The notes: a model not told the origin generated them from the letters alone. A DNA stretch of 64,000 bases from Stutzerimonas stutzeri (GCF_002890895.1 NZ_POUL01000015.1:19078-83077); one strand, 5' to 3'; counted from the first letter of the stretch, positions 26,598-38,031 are shown. Translations and numbers: made by a program.

Positions 26598-27374
26598 GTG
26601 TTGATCAAGAAATCTCTGCGCGCGCTGCTATTGGGTTGCAGTCTGCTGAGTGCGACGTGCTGGGCGGATATAGCACCTTTGGAAATCATGAACATGGCCG
26701 GTCTGCAGCGCAGCCTGGGGCAGATCGTCGCCAAGGATTACCTCATGATCGGAGCCGGCGTGAAAGTGGACGAAGCCACTAAACAACGTGCCGCAAGCCT
26801 GGCCTTGTTCGAAGATCACCATGCCCAGCTCAAGGCAGCTGCGCCGAGTGACGCCATTCGCGTTGCGTTGAACGACGTGGAGCGCACCTGGGCCGATTAC
26901 CGCGCTCTGGCGGCCAGTACGCCGGACAAGGCCCAGGCTCCGCTCGTACTGGCGAAGGCCGAAGAGCTGGTTCGCCAGACGCAGCAAGTCACCGACCTGT
27001 TCGAACAACACAATGGCGACGTCGCCTCGCATTCAATCAACCGCAGTGGTTGGAACCGCGTACTGACGCAGCGCACCGCCATGTTCTACATGGCCCGTGC
27101 CTGGGGAGTGCAGGACCCGGCCCTGGAAAAAGACTTTGCTACTTCGGTGGAGGAGTTCGGCGCCATCATGGCCGAGCTGCAAGCCAGCGACGCACCTAAC
27201 CAGGAAATCGCTGAAGCCCTGCGCAAGACAGACGCCCGTTGGAAGTTCGCGAGCAAGGCCTTCACCTCCAAGCAGTTCGTGCCCACCATCGTCGCTGTGA
27301 ATGCTGAGTCGATGTTCCGTCAGCTCAACGAGATGACCCGCCTCTACGCCGGCTTGCACGACGACCGACTGTAA
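26598..27374 (+). CDS. Periplasmic PilJ-type sensor-domain protein (stand-alone)
   Basis: About 258 residues from the GTG at 26598, with AAAGGA upstream. A signal peptide (KSLRALLLGCSLLSATCWA) is followed by two helical modules like the N-terminal sensor domain of type IV pili chemotaxis transducers (PilJ_N): IMNMAGLQRSLGQIVAKDYL with an Arg near the start, and later NRSGWNRVLTQRTAMFYMAR. There is no second membrane helix, HAMP or signalling domain, so it is a free or loosely anchored periplasmic binding protein. Related domains bind nitrate or nitrite in NarX/NarQ. Here both modules appear as a pair. The partner is unknown, and no chemotaxis gene adjoins it. Confidence 0.75.
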   Translation: MLIKKSLRALLLGCSLLSATCWADIAPLEIMNMAGLQRSLGQIVAKDYLMIGAGVKVDEATKQRAASLALFEDHHAQLKAAAPSDAIRVALNDVERTWADYRALAASTPDKAQAPLVLAKAEELVRQTQQVTDLFEQHNGDVASHSINRSGWNRVLTQRTAMFYMARAWGVQDPALEKDFATSVEEFGAIMAELQASDAPNQEIAEALRKTDARWKFASKAFTSKQFVPTIVAVNAESMFRQLNEMTRLYAGLHDDRL

Positions 27375-27547
27375 CCACGCGCTCGTGCATCTATCGGACA
27401 GGTGTACGGGCTCTCAAGCAGTTCAAACAAGCGATGTTGCCTTGGTACGTATTGCTGATCTCGTCGCCGGTCATCGTCGATCCCAGGTATGAGTTCGACA
27501 GTGACGCTGCGAGTGGCTCGGAATTCGCCAGCCGCAGCAGCGTGCTG

Positions 27548-27581
27548 CATCCGGCTGGCGTGGCATCACGCTAGCCGGATG
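27548..27581. terminator. Bidirectional hairpin between convergent genes
   Basis: CATCCGGCT (27548-27556) pairs with AGCCGGATG (27573-27581), with an inner CGTG/CACG pair. It lies just after the DUF2855 stop and beyond the convergent PilJ-type gene. There is no T-tract, so termination efficiency is uncertain. Confidence 0.6.
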
Positions 27582-27584
27582 TGC

Positions 27585-28721
27585 TCAGTCGAGGACCACA
27601 GCGTGGCCTTCCAACGGGTTGATATCGCCTTTGATCAGGGCTTCGGCAAGCGTTTGTGCCGCTTCGAGACCGGCGTGTTCGTTGACCTGCATCCAGGGCT
27701 GCTGCGCATCGCTTACCCGGGCAATAAACGCCAGCTGTGCCTCGTTGAAGCGACGGGTCACCTCGGCGGCGCCCCAGTCAGCGTTGCGCTTCTTGATCTG
27801 ATAGGGCGCGAAATAGGGCTGTGGTTGCGGGCCGGCCAGCGCCTGATCAGGCTCGCTGTATTCATGGTTCTGGGCTGAGCCGGCGTAGCAGTCGTACACC
27901 AGAGCGTCTTTGAAATGGCTATGGATCTGCTGGCGAAGACTGGCGCTGCCGGAAAAGTCGACGTAGAGGGTGGGCACGCCGGGGTCCAGCGAAGCGAGCT
28001 GGTCGTAGCCAACGGCTTGGCGATAGCAGCCCAGCTGCTGCACGAAGCGGGTATTGCCCGAGGATGTCAGGCCAATGACTTGCACGGCCGGGTTGTCCTG
28101 CAGGCAGAACGCGGTGCCATACGCCGTCTTGCTTGAAGCGCTGGACATCACGATCTGACGCGCACCAAAAAAGGCGTTGTCGTCGAGGAAGTCGGCCAGC
28201 ATGAACGACGTGATGAACAGCGGGCGCAACAGCATCTGGTAGTTTTCGCTCTCTGCGCGATACGCGTCGTCGCTGCTGATGCGCTGGTACTGATTGTAAG
28301 CAGAGGTCAGTTCGAGCCGGTGTTCGGCGCCGTCATAGAAGCCCCGATCAGTGACCCGCACCGGCTGCATGACCAGATGGCTGGCGATTGGCCAGAAGCC
28401 ATAGAAGCGCTCGCCCTTCGCCAAGCCTTCGGCAGTGCTCTCCACGACCTCGGCGAAGCCCCAGGCCGGCATGTGAAACCACTCGGCATCGCCAGTCGGA
28501 AAGAAGTCCCAGTAACGCAGGTGAGGGGTTTCGCCAAAGGCTGCATAGGTGACGTTATTGGTGGTCAGCGCCAGTCGGCTGATCCGCAGCAGGGCTTCGC
28601 CGGGTTTCAGCTCCGGCATCGGCTCGGTCTGTATGCGGCTCTGCTCCATGTCTTTCTTGTTGTTTTGCAACTGGCGAATGACGCTCATCAATGGCACCTT
28701 GAGTTCGTAAATGGACGGCAT
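27585..28721 (-). CDS. DUF2855 family protein
   Basis: A 378-residue protein with an ATG preceded by AAAGGG. Visible features are a GroES-like N-terminal part (PGEALLRISRLALTTNNVTY, LRYWDFFPTGDAEW, MPAWGFAEVVES) and a Rossmann-like part (ARQIVMSSASSKTAYGTAFC, VQVIGLTSSGNTRFVQQLGC). This is a degenerate medium-chain dehydrogenase/reductase layout; DUF2855 members lack the usual zinc ligands. The reaction is unknown. A TetR-type regulator is divergently transcribed 40 bases away, a common arrangement for inducible oxidoreductases. Confidence 0.85.
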   Translation of the reverse strand: MPSIYELKVPLMSVIRQLQNNKKDMEQSRIQTEPMPELKPGEALLRISRLALTTNNVTYAAFGETPHLRYWDFFPTGDAEWFHMPAWGFAEVVESTAEGLAKGERFYGFWPIASHLVMQPVRVTDRGFYDGAEHRLELTSAYNQYQRISSDDAYRAESENYQMLLRPLFITSFMLADFLDDNAFFGARQIVMSSASSKTAYGTAFCLQDNPAVQVIGLTSSGNTRFVQQLGCYRQAVGYDQLASLDPGVPTLYVDFSGSASLRQQIHSHFKDALVYDCYAGSAQNHEYSEPDQALAGPQPQPYFAPYQIKKRNADWGAAEVTRRFNEAQLAFIARVSDAQQPWMQVNEHAGLEAAQTLAEALIKGDINPLEGHAVVLD

Positions 28722-28761
28722 TGACTGTAGCCCTTTCGTTTAACCGCCGGGTTCGGATTCC

Positions 28762-29403
28762 ATGAAGACACCATCGCCGAGCGCCAAGCCGCTCAAACGG
28801 CCTACCCAGGAGCGGGCCAAGGTCACCGTTCAGGCGATTTTCGACAGCTATGTTCGGATATGGCAGCGCGATGGCTGGTCTCGATTGACGACTCGCGCGG
28901 TCGCTCTGGAAGCCGGCGTGGCCATTGGAACCCTGTACGACTACTTCCCCAGCAAGCACGCGTTGCACTCGGGCTATGTGCGCTATTGCGTCGAGCAGAT
29001 GCTCGAGACCATCGATGCGCAAGCGGTAGCGCCCATGGCGCTTGCCTGGCCCGAGCGAATTCGGCGGCTGGTACGTACACTGGCCGGCGTCGAGCCACAG
29101 CTGCCCTGGTTTCACCCGGACATGCTTGAATTGGAAACCCTGGTGGCCGAGCCCAAGCATCAGCGCCGGGTTTATGAGGACTTATTGGGCGCTTGGCACC
29201 GAGTCATCGACGCCGCGACCGACCTGCCGTTGCGCCCTTCGGCTGCGGCCCTGGAAGCGCTTCATCTTTCGGTATGGGGCGGACGTCGCTACGCGATGCT
29301 GGTGCAGCTCGAAGCGGATCGAATGACCGAGTGGGCTGAGTGCATGGAGCAGCTGTGCCTACGCACGCTTGAGGGCTCGCGCGGCTCAGTTGGTCATGAC
29401 TGA
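28762..29403 (+). CDS. TetR-family transcriptional regulator
   Basis: A 213-residue protein. The N-terminal helix-turn-helix is typical (RPTQERAKVTVQAIFDSYVR, WSRLTTRAVALEAGVAIGTL, YDYFPSKHALHSGYV). The ligand-binding half is divergent and ends in a long amphipathic helix. The first 12 residues are basic and may be flexible. It is divergent from the DUF2855 oxidoreductase with only 40 bases between starts, so it most likely represses that gene. The inducer is unknown. Confidence 0.9.
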   Translation: MKTPSPSAKPLKRPTQERAKVTVQAIFDSYVRIWQRDGWSRLTTRAVALEAGVAIGTLYDYFPSKHALHSGYVRYCVEQMLETIDAQAVAPMALAWPERIRRLVRTLAGVEPQLPWFHPDMLELETLVAEPKHQRRVYEDLLGAWHRVIDAATDLPLRPSAAALEALHLSVWGGRRYAMLVQLEADRMTEWAECMEQLCLRTLEGSRGSVGHD

Positions 29404-29424
29404 CAGTGGCTATGACGTTTGCTG

Positions 29425-29628
29425 TGGCTCGATCCCAAACCTGGGCCAAAGCAAGTGTGATTGCCCTTGAGCAAGCGATGCACCACGTTCACGGCATTGC
29501 TCGATGCTCATGCAGCCAGCGCTGGGTACGTCGCGCACGGTCGCGAATTCCAGACTCAGCGAGTCTTCTGCAGGCCTGAAGGCAGCAGCGCAGGCACGAT
29601 GACGTTCGCTTGGAATCACTGCTCTCAT
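29425..29628 (-). pseudogene. Frameshifted remnant of a TrmH-family methyltransferase gene (C-terminal part)
   Basis: On the minus strand one frame reads FRPAEDSLSLEFATVRDVPS then AGCMSIE, matching FGAEDGSLSKEI and VVYIPTNGCMNL of the intact TrmH-type gene at 24.2-24.7 kb. After the MSIE codons the similarity continues one base out of frame as NAVNVVHRLLKGNHTCFGPG, matching TVNVVLYDRLAKGNNTRSGP. DNA alignment also shows shared CCAAACC, TTGCCCTTG, AAGCG, CACCACGTT and CTCAGCGAG blocks. Motif 1 and the N-terminal half are missing. This is a decayed C-terminal fragment of a paralogue or of a transferred copy, not a functional gene. Confidence 0.72.
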
Positions 29629-29694
29629 CCAAACGAATCAGGGCCGCAGCAGTACCCGAAGATACCGCCGCGGCCCCGATGAGCGAGAGGCTGA

Positions 29695-30465
29695 TTAGCC
29701 CTTGGTTGGCGTGGTCAGGTTCTGCAGGATGTCAGCCAAGGTCGACACGTTGTCGTGGATGACCACGTGGAAACGGTCGGACTCGAGATAGCTGCGCCAG
29801 TCGGCATCGGACATCATCAGAGGTTGATCAATGTCCTTCGACAGCTTCTCCAGGCGATCTCGCGCCTGCTTGAACTGCTTCGGATCGGCTGTCCAGCCAT
29901 AGTTATTACCCGCTCGCTCCATGGAGTTGAGCAGATCATTGGTGGTCTCGCGCAGGTCGCGCAGCTGCTCCAGCACGTTATTGCCGGTCAGCACCTGAAT
30001 GCCCTTGGTTTGCCAGTTCTCAGCGAGAATGCTGGAGACCTGCTCAAGGTGAGCGCCCAGGCTCTTGACCTGCTTGGTGACCGTCACGCTGTACTCTGGG
30101 CCACCCATCCAGTCCAGCCATTCCTGGTCCGTGGCTTCCGCTTTTTCGTCCAGCACAGTTTCCATCTGCTGTAGCTGTTCTTCGATTTTCGAAAGCCGCT
30201 TTTCCTGCTGCTCCCAGTTGCCCAGGCCCAGACCTTCTTCTGCCATAAGCAGCGCGCCAACGAAGTCAACCGCGGTTTCGCGGACATCATCCACCGCATC
30301 TACCACGTTATGACCGACGGAGATGGTTTGCATACCAGCGCCGGCCTTTTGGCCTGCTTGAGCCGTCTGGTTTGCCTGCTGGGCGACCGCCGCGGTGGGC
30401 AGTCCCATGGCGAGGGATGCGGCCAATACTGCTGCCGATAGGGAAGTCGATTGCTTGAAGTTCAT
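29695..30465 (-). CDS. Periplasmic helical protein of unknown function
   Basis: A 256-residue protein with a strong GGAGGAG ribosome site. A signal peptide (MNFKQSTSLSAAVLAASLAM, cut after AVAQ) is followed by a Gln/Ala/Gly-rich linker. A largely helical body follows, including a charged coiled-coil segment (NWEQQEKRLSKIEEQLQQME) and Trp-rich stretches (QEWLDWMGGPEYSVTVTKQV). It has no transmembrane helix after the signal and no catalytic motif I recognise. It may be a periplasmic binding or scaffold protein. Neighbours give no clear clue: a TrmH remnant downstream and a methyltransferase upstream on the other strand. Confidence 0.7.
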   Translation of the reverse strand: MNFKQSTSLSAAVLAASLAMGLPTAAVAQQANQTAQAGQKAGAGMQTISVGHNVVDAVDDVRETAVDFVGALLMAEEGLGLGNWEQQEKRLSKIEEQLQQMETVLDEKAEATDQEWLDWMGGPEYSVTVTKQVKSLGAHLEQVSSILAENWQTKGIQVLTGNNVLEQLRDLRETTNDLLNSMERAGNNYGWTADPKQFKQARDRLEKLSKDIDQPLMMSDADWRSYLESDRFHVVIHDNVSTLADILQNLTTPTKG

Positions 30466-30869
30466 CTATGTCTCCTCCGCTTGCGATTTCGGGGAAACGA
30501 ACTGCATTTCGCTTGAAACTATCCAGCTCGCTTACAAGTTTGGGCGTGCGGTGGACTTGGGAGTTCCTCAAAAAGCTCGTCGATCTACCCGCCGGTCGTT
30601 TCATCTTGCATGCGGGCATTGTTCGACCGCTTGCGCGCCCATCCAAGCGTCGATGAGGAATCTGCTGTTTTGCATCAGCGGTGTTTCGGATGCTTACAAG
30701 CGGCTACGGGGAGAGGCCTGCTGTCGACATTTGTTGACGCTCGCCAGGCTAAAGTCTTCATGCTGCTGGCTGCCGTCATCGACAGCGTCACGCCCGGCGC
30801 GACGCCGGTTTCAACTGGCGATATGATGCGCGCCCGCCAACGCTCCACGCCTACCTCATCCAGGTCATC
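30466..30869. other. Intergenic region without recognised gene
   Basis: About 400 bases between two divergent genes. It should carry the promoters of both. Open frames here lack start signals and family motifs, and no operator was recognised. Confidence 0.5.
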
Positions 30870-31613
30870 ATGCCCGGCACCGCCATCTATACCGACCTGT
30901 CGGATTACTACGATCTCATGTGCGCCGATATCGACTACCGTGCGCAAAGCCACTGTGTCCAGCGTCTGCAAAAGCTGCTCGGCAATGGCGGCAGCCGGCA
31001 CCTGGATCTCGCCTGTGGCACCGGTCCTCATGTGCGGTATTTCATCGACGCGGGATTTGAAAGCGCCGGGCTCGACATCAACCAGCCGATGCTGGACAGG
31101 GCAACTATTCGCTGTCCGGAAGCTCGCTTCTCCCGGCAAGACATGTGTGGCTTCGCAGTCAGCCAGCCGGTCGATCTGATCACCTGCTTCCTGTATTCCA
31201 TCCACTACAGCGGCCAACTCGCACGATTGAAGGCCTGCATTGCCAGCGTGCACGACGCATTGACGACCGGTGGGCTGTTCTGCTTCAACGCCGTCGACAA
31301 ACATGCCATCGACAATGATTCATTCGTATCGCACGACGCGAGTCACCCCGATGGCATATTCAACTTCAGCTCTGGCTGGTACTACCCGGGCACGGGTGAT
31401 CAGCAACTGTTGAGGCTGCGAATTCAAAAACAGACAGCAGGGCACAGTCAGCGATGGAACGACGAACATCCCATGGTGGCAGTAGGTTTCGCCGAATTGA
31501 GCGAGCTGTTGCGACCGTACTTCGAGGTCAACGTCCTTGAGCACGATTACGAAAAGATCCTGCCCTGGAACGGGACGTCCGGGAACGCAATCTTTGCTTG
31601 TGTGAAGTTGTGA
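30870..31613 (+). CDS. Class I SAM-dependent methyltransferase
   Basis: A 247-residue protein. Motif I is HLDLACGTGPHVRYF at about residues 44-58, the acidic residue of motif II is in SAGLDINQPMLDRA, motif III is ARFSRQDMCGF and motif IV is VDLITCFLYSIHY. The N-terminus (IYTDLSDYYDLM) is like that of the UbiE/Tam-type small-molecule methyltransferases of the methyltransf_25 group. The C-terminal part (ELSELLRPYFEVNVLEHDYE) is a substrate cap. The substrate is unknown. The gene is alone on the plus strand and converges on the GNAT gene. Confidence 0.88.
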   Translation: MPGTAIYTDLSDYYDLMCADIDYRAQSHCVQRLQKLLGNGGSRHLDLACGTGPHVRYFIDAGFESAGLDINQPMLDRATIRCPEARFSRQDMCGFAVSQPVDLITCFLYSIHYSGQLARLKACIASVHDALTTGGLFCFNAVDKHAIDNDSFVSHDASHPDGIFNFSSGWYYPGTGDQQLLRLRIQKQTAGHSQRWNDEHPMVAVGFAELSELLRPYFEVNVLEHDYEKILPWNGTSGNAIFACVKL

Positions 31614-31641
31614 GGCATGCGGCCGCGTGAGGAGTAGGCGG

Positions 31642-32337
31642 TCAATGCAGCCGATTGGCCGTCGAGGACGTCTGCGTCAGATGAAGTGCCTGTTGAGCCA
31701 GCTCATCGAGTAGCTGGTCGCGACTTTTTTCCGCGTCGCTCATGGCTTGCGAGCCGTGTTGTTTGACCAGGTAGCTATGAATCTGGCGAACTTCCTGTGA
31801 CTTGAAGATGGGCTCCAGGTCCTGCACTGCCACCAGGCCGCTGGACGCCTGGCTTCGGGTGTTCATGACGACCTGAGGGCCGCGAGCCGCCAATGGCTGA
31901 AAGCCCAGCGATTGAAAATACGGCACCTTGCTGGCCACGCACGCCACTTCCCCATGCGGATAGCGCGCCAGCATCGCTTCGACCATGGCGCGCCCTGTGC
32001 CCTGCCGGCGATGGCTGGCCTGCACCGCCAGATAGAGCAACGCACAGGCATCGGGATCGTCCACGTAAGGCAGATACAGGGCAAAACCGAGCAGGCGTGC
32101 CGGGTCTTCGGCGTCCAGCGCCATGATCAGCTCCGGCTTGCCGTTCTGTGCGCCGTCCATGCTGTCCAGGTAGCGGTGTACCTCGAAACCCACAACGTAC
32201 TGATACAGCTGGTACAGCGGGTTGCTGGGCGCAAGCGATACAGGGCTGACGTCGCTGAGATAGTCCACCACCATCTGCAACAGCTGGCTCTCCATCGATT
32301 CCGGCGGTGGGGAATCCAGGTGCGCGAGGGTGAACAT
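31642..32337 (-). CDS. GNAT family N-acetyltransferase
   Basis: A 231-residue protein with GGAG before its ATG. The acetyl-CoA-binding core is LLYLAVQASHRRQGTGRAMV (motif A with Q/RxxGxG/A), preceded by LLGFALYLPYVDDPDACALL and followed by VPYFQSLGFQPLAARGPQVV (motif B). The N-terminal 60 residues and the C-terminal 60-residue helical tail are extensions beyond the usual 150-residue domain. The substrate cannot be inferred. It converges on the methyltransferase gene with 28 bases between stops. Confidence 0.85.
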   Translation of the reverse strand: MFTLAHLDSPPPESMESQLLQMVVDYLSDVSPVSLAPSNPLYQLYQYVVGFEVHRYLDSMDGAQNGKPELIMALDAEDPARLLGFALYLPYVDDPDACALLYLAVQASHRRQGTGRAMVEAMLARYPHGEVACVASKVPYFQSLGFQPLAARGPQVVMNTRSQASSGLVAVQDLEPIFKSQEVRQIHSYLVKQHGSQAMSDAEKSRDQLLDELAQQALHLTQTSSTANRLH

Positions 32338-32428
32338 TGGCAGGGCTCCAAGTAGGTCAATCGCTGCATTGTACCGGGCGGTAGACGCGAGCGACGCAGA
32401 AGAAGACTTCCCGCTTACACGCGCTAGG

Positions 32429-32466
32429 AGAGGGTGAGCCTATCGTGGCGATAGGCAAATTTGCTG
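32429..32466 (+). promoter_or_regulatory. Candidate OxyR-binding site upstream of katG
   Basis: The palindrome CCTATCG-TGG-CGATAGG (32439-32455) contains CTAT, seven bases, ATAG. This is the central half-site pair of the OxyR pattern ATAG-N7-CTAT-N7-ATAG-N7-CTAT. An AGAG lies seven bases before (32429-32432) as a near match to the outer half; the other outer half is poor. Confidence 0.5.
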
Positions 32467-32559
32467 TTCAGCGCTTTGCATGCCGTTGGCGTACGGAAAA
32501 CTGCTTTATGGCGAAGTTTTAGCGGGGATTTGCCGACGTTGGCGACAAACTGCCGCTAG

Positions 32560-34878
<2,319 letters not shown>

Positions 34879-34884
34879 GCCTCG

Positions 34885-34908
34885 CGGCGGCGCCTCTGGG
34901 CGCCGCCG
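34885..34908 (+). terminator. GC-rich hairpin after katG
   Basis: CGGCGGCGCC (34885-34894) pairs exactly with GGCGCCGCCG (34899-34908) around a TCTG loop, six bases after the katG stop. The T-tract is weak. Confidence 0.7.
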
Positions 34909-35081
34909 ACGCTTTCATGCACCGCGACGCAGAGCGGGCGGCCATAACGGTTGCCAGCGGCAAGCGGCTTCGTTTAATCCTTCCGGCGGTCCAGTGCTGG
35001 CCCGCCCATCATGTATCGACGGAAGCCTCAGCTGTTCGGCCGACGCTGCCGTAGCACCGATTCGACGCGCGTTCTGCGCAC

Positions 35082-35429
35082 TCAGGCAAACACGAAGTAC
35101 TTGCGGACGGTCTCGACGACTTCCCAGGTGCCGGTCATGCCGGGTTCCACCACGAAGATGTCACCCGCCTTGAGGTGGATGGGCGCCATGCCGTCGGGCG
35201 TGATGATGCAGTAGCCTTCCTGGAAGTGGCAGTACTCCCATTTGACGTATTCGACGCGCCATTTGCCGGGCGTGCAGATCCAGGTCCCCATGATCTTGCT
35301 GCCGTCATCGGAGGTGTAGGCGTTGAGGTTGACGGTGTGCGGCTCGCCTTCGATTCGCTCCCATTTGCAGGCATCGACGACAGGCATGGGCTGGGTATCG
35401 CGCAGTACGGTGATCGGTGGGTTGGACAT
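35082..35429 (-). CDS. Cupin domain protein (ureidoglycine-aminohydrolase-type cupin)
   Basis: A 115-residue single cupin barrel with GGAG before the ATG. The sequence GTWICTPGKWRVEYVKWEYC, HFQEGYCIITPDG and HLKAGDIFVVEPGMTGTWEV matches the DUF861/Cupin_3 family, which includes EutQ-like and (S)-ureidoglycine aminohydrolase-type proteins. The motif has few of the usual metal-binding His residues, so it may not be a metal enzyme. It is small and soluble, and the function is unknown. It converges on katG. Confidence 0.82.
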   Translation of the reverse strand: MSNPPITVLRDTQPMPVVDACKWERIEGEPHTVNLNAYTSDDGSKIMGTWICTPGKWRVEYVKWEYCHFQEGYCIITPDGMAPIHLKAGDIFVVEPGMTGTWEVVETVRKYFVFA

Positions 35430-35617
35430 GGGCGCTCCGGTTAAGACGTGATCGGGCGCTTACCATAGGGCGCTGCTGCCTTGGCCAATTGTCTGGGGTC
35501 GACGCCGGGATGCCCATCAGCGCAAGGAGCGCCCTTGAGCACGCGGTCGTCGTCCGCGAACGCTTAACCCAGTCTCAGCCGAGCGGGGCAGCCCCGAAGG
35601 GCTGGCCGCTGCAAACG

Positions 35618-37585
35618 TTACTGCGTCCGGAAGCGCCCGACCAACTGCCGGAGTGCGCTGCTGAGTTGCCGCTGCTCCTGAGAGTAGCTTTCGACTTCCG
35701 AGGCCTGGCTCGACACCTGGGCAACCGCGTCGCTGATGGCCACCACGTTGCGGTTGATGTCCTCGGTAACCAGATGCTGTTCCTCAGTGGCAGTGGCGAC
35801 CTGGGTGGTCATGTCACGGATCATCTGGACAGCATTCTCGATCTCTTCGAACGCTCCCATGACCTCACCGGACAGCTCGATGGCTTTGCTCGATTCGGTC
35901 AGGCTGCGATCCATGCTCGCGGTCACCTCGCTGATGCGGCTGACCAGCAGGTTGAGGATCTTGTTGATCTCGCCGGTTGAATCCTGGGTGCGCCTGGCCA
36001 GATTGCGCACCTCATCGGCCACCACGGCGAAGCCGCGTCCTTGTTCGCCAGCACGTGCCGCTTCGATGGCCGCGTTGAGCGCCAGCAGGTTGGTCTGTTC
36101 GGCGATCTGCTGGATGCTCGACAGGATGGTGTTGATGCTCACCGTTTCGCGTTCGAGTTCTCGAATCACCTTGCTCGAACCCTGGATGCTGGCGCCAAGA
36201 TCGTTCACCCCTGCGGTACTGCGGGCGATCACCTCCTTGCCAACGCGTGTCGCTTCCAGACCCTGTGCGGAGACTTCCGCCGTCCTGACGCAGTTGTGCG
36301 CCACCTCGTTGGCCGCCGAGGCCATCTCGGTGACAGCGGTGACGATCTGCTCCACCGCGCTCGACTGGCGCTGCAGGCTGTCCGACATGGCGGTGGTGCG
36401 CTCGTTGGTCTGGCTCGAGACGCTGTCGATGCTGACGGCGTTGTCCTTAATGACGGTGATCATCGACTGCGTCGACTCGATGAACTGGTTGAACCACTTG
36501 GCCAGTTCGCCGGTTTCATCCCGGGCCAGCACGGGGAGGCGATGGGTCAGGTCACCCTCGCCCTGGGCAATCGTGCGCAGCCCGTCCTTGACCAGATTGA
36601 TCGGGGTGACGATGCGGTTGGCAAATATGACCCCGGCGATACCGAACAGCACCACCAGCACTGCGCAGGCGACCAGCGTCATCCACGCCAGCCTGTGTGC
36701 GCCAGCCAGGATTTCGTCGACCTGCATGAAGCCGATGAACTTCCAGCCCAGAGTCGGCGAGGTGAAGACGTTGGCCAGATAGTCGACGCCATCGATGTTT
36801 ACCTCGATCAGGCCGTTCTCAGTGTTGGCGATGTTCGCGACGTAATCGCCCGGCAGCTCGCTGAGCTTCTTGAAGTTGTTTTCGGGTTGGTGGCCGTCAA
36901 CCAGCAAGGTTCCGCTGTTCTCGACCAGCATGAAGAAACCGGTCTCGCCGAAGCGGGTTTTCTGGACCATGTCGGTCAGCGCCTTGAGCGACACGTCAGT
37001 CGCCACCACCCCGGCGAAGTTGCCGGCCTGGTCCTTGAAGGCTTTGATCACCGACACGTAGACGGCATCGTCCGGTTCCCAGTAATAGCCATCCAGGCGC
37101 GTCAGCTGGAAATTGGCGTCTTTGCCCAGGGTAAACCAGGGGCGCCCACGCGGGTCCCAGTCGCCGTAATCTCCGGTGCCCGGCCACTCCACGTAGCCGC
37201 CCTGGGCATCGCCCATGTAGACGTAACCGAAGTTCGGGTTGTTGTTACCGATACCCGAGAAGTAATCGAAGATCTGTTTCTCGCGACCCCCATTGGCCGT
37301 GGCGGTGGCGCCGGGTTTGCTGGGCGCCCCGAAGTAGGTGGTCAGCTCGCCAGCCTCGGTATCCCGGACGGCGGCAAAGTCGGCCATCGCCGACACGGTA
37401 TGGCTGACCGAATCGAACAGGGTCACAAAGGTGTTGTTCACCAGCTGAACATCCAGGCTGCTGCTTTCCTGAAACTGGACCTTGGCCTCCTCGGTTACGT
37501 TGCGGATGGTGAACAGGGCCACGACAAGGACGGGAACAAGCGTCGCGACCAGAAAGCTTGCTAGCAGTTTGTGTTTTATTTTCAT
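35618..37585 (-). CDS. Methyl-accepting chemotaxis protein with dCache sensor
   Basis: A 655-residue transmembrane chemoreceptor. TM1 is about residues 8-28 and the periplasmic double-Cache domain spans about 30-300, with [22 protein letters not shown] and [10 protein letters not shown]; the Arg-x-Trp, Tyr and Asp pattern is like the amino-acid-binding dCache motif. TM2 is about 305-327, followed by HAMP ([20 protein letters not shown]). The signalling hairpin is [20 protein letters not shown] then [16 protein letters not shown], and there is no C-terminal CheR pentapeptide. It directs taxis through CheA/CheW. Amino-acid sensing is an inference from the motif. Confidence 0.9.
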   Translation of the reverse strand: MKIKHKLLASFLVATLVPVLVVALFTIRNVTEEAKVQFQESSSLDVQLVNNTFVTLFDSVSHTVSAMADFAAVRDTEAGELTTYFGAPSKPGATATANGGREKQIFDYFSGIGNNNPNFGYVYMGDAQGGYVEWPGTGDYGDWDPRGRPWFTLGKDANFQLTRLDGYYWEPDDAVYVSVIKAFKDQAGNFAGVVATDVSLKALTDMVQKTRFGETGFFMLVENSGTLLVDGHQPENNFKKLSELPGDYVANIANTENGLIEVNIDGVDYLANVFTSPTLGWKFIGFMQVDEILAGAHRLAWMTLVACAVLVVLFGIAGVIFANRIVTPINLVKDGLRTIAQGEGDLTHRLPVLARDETGELAKWFNQFIESTQSMITVIKDNAVSIDSVSSQTNERTTAMSDSLQRQSSAVEQIVTAVTEMASAANEVAHNCVRTAEVSAQGLEATRVGKEVIARSTAGVNDLGASIQGSSKVIRELERETVSINTILSSIQQIAEQTNLLALNAAIEAARAGEQGRGFAVVADEVRNLARRTQDSTGEINKILNLLVSRISEVTASMDRSLTESSKAIELSGEVMGAFEEIENAVQMIRDMTTQVATATEEQHLVTEDINRNVVAISDAVAQVSSQASEVESYSQEQRQLSSALRQLVGRFRTQ

Positions 37586-38031
37586 TGTTCAACGGCCTCT
37601 GGCCAGTTCATCAAGACGTCCACGCCGACCTGCGCTTCGTTCTGCGGGGAACCCTCGCGCAATCCAGTGCGCTTCGCGGCCGCGAAGCGCCCGATTCCTC
37701 AATCGAATCGATCGCTGGCGAGTCGCGGCCGGCAAGACGTTATCGGCACGGGTCTGTCAAGCCTTGAGGTGGCCCAGTATTTTTCCGACCAATGCACTTT
37801 ATGGCGCAAGGACGGGGCTTACAGGGACACCGGGTGTTTCGATGCACGTCACCTCACGGGCGATCAGCCACGCGCCGTTGGCAGTTCGCCAGGGGCGGTA
37901 TCGGTCTGTGAAGTGTTTACTCGCTGCCTTCGCTGTTAAGCCTGACGCGCTTCGGCGCTTATCTCGCGGCTGATCCGCGGCCGCAGCGACTTAAAGGAGG
38001 CTCCCGGCGCTTATGGCGTCTCCCTTGCGAT
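37586..38031. other. Intergenic region with a 22-bp perfect palindrome
   Basis: About 445 bases between the chemoreceptor start and the EamA stop with no convincing gene. It holds the palindrome at 37669-37690, given separately, and otherwise nothing recognised. Confidence 0.5.
37669..37690. repeat. Perfect 22-bp palindrome
   Basis: The half GCGCTTCGCGG is followed directly by its exact reverse complement CCGCGAAGCGC, with no spacer. It lies about 85 bases upstream of the chemoreceptor start. It could be an operator for a dimeric regulator or a REP-like element. Confidence 0.7.

Noticed and set aside
27431..27570. Short plus-strand frame after the PilJ-type gene
   Set aside because: It lacks a ribosome site and runs into the terminator hairpin.
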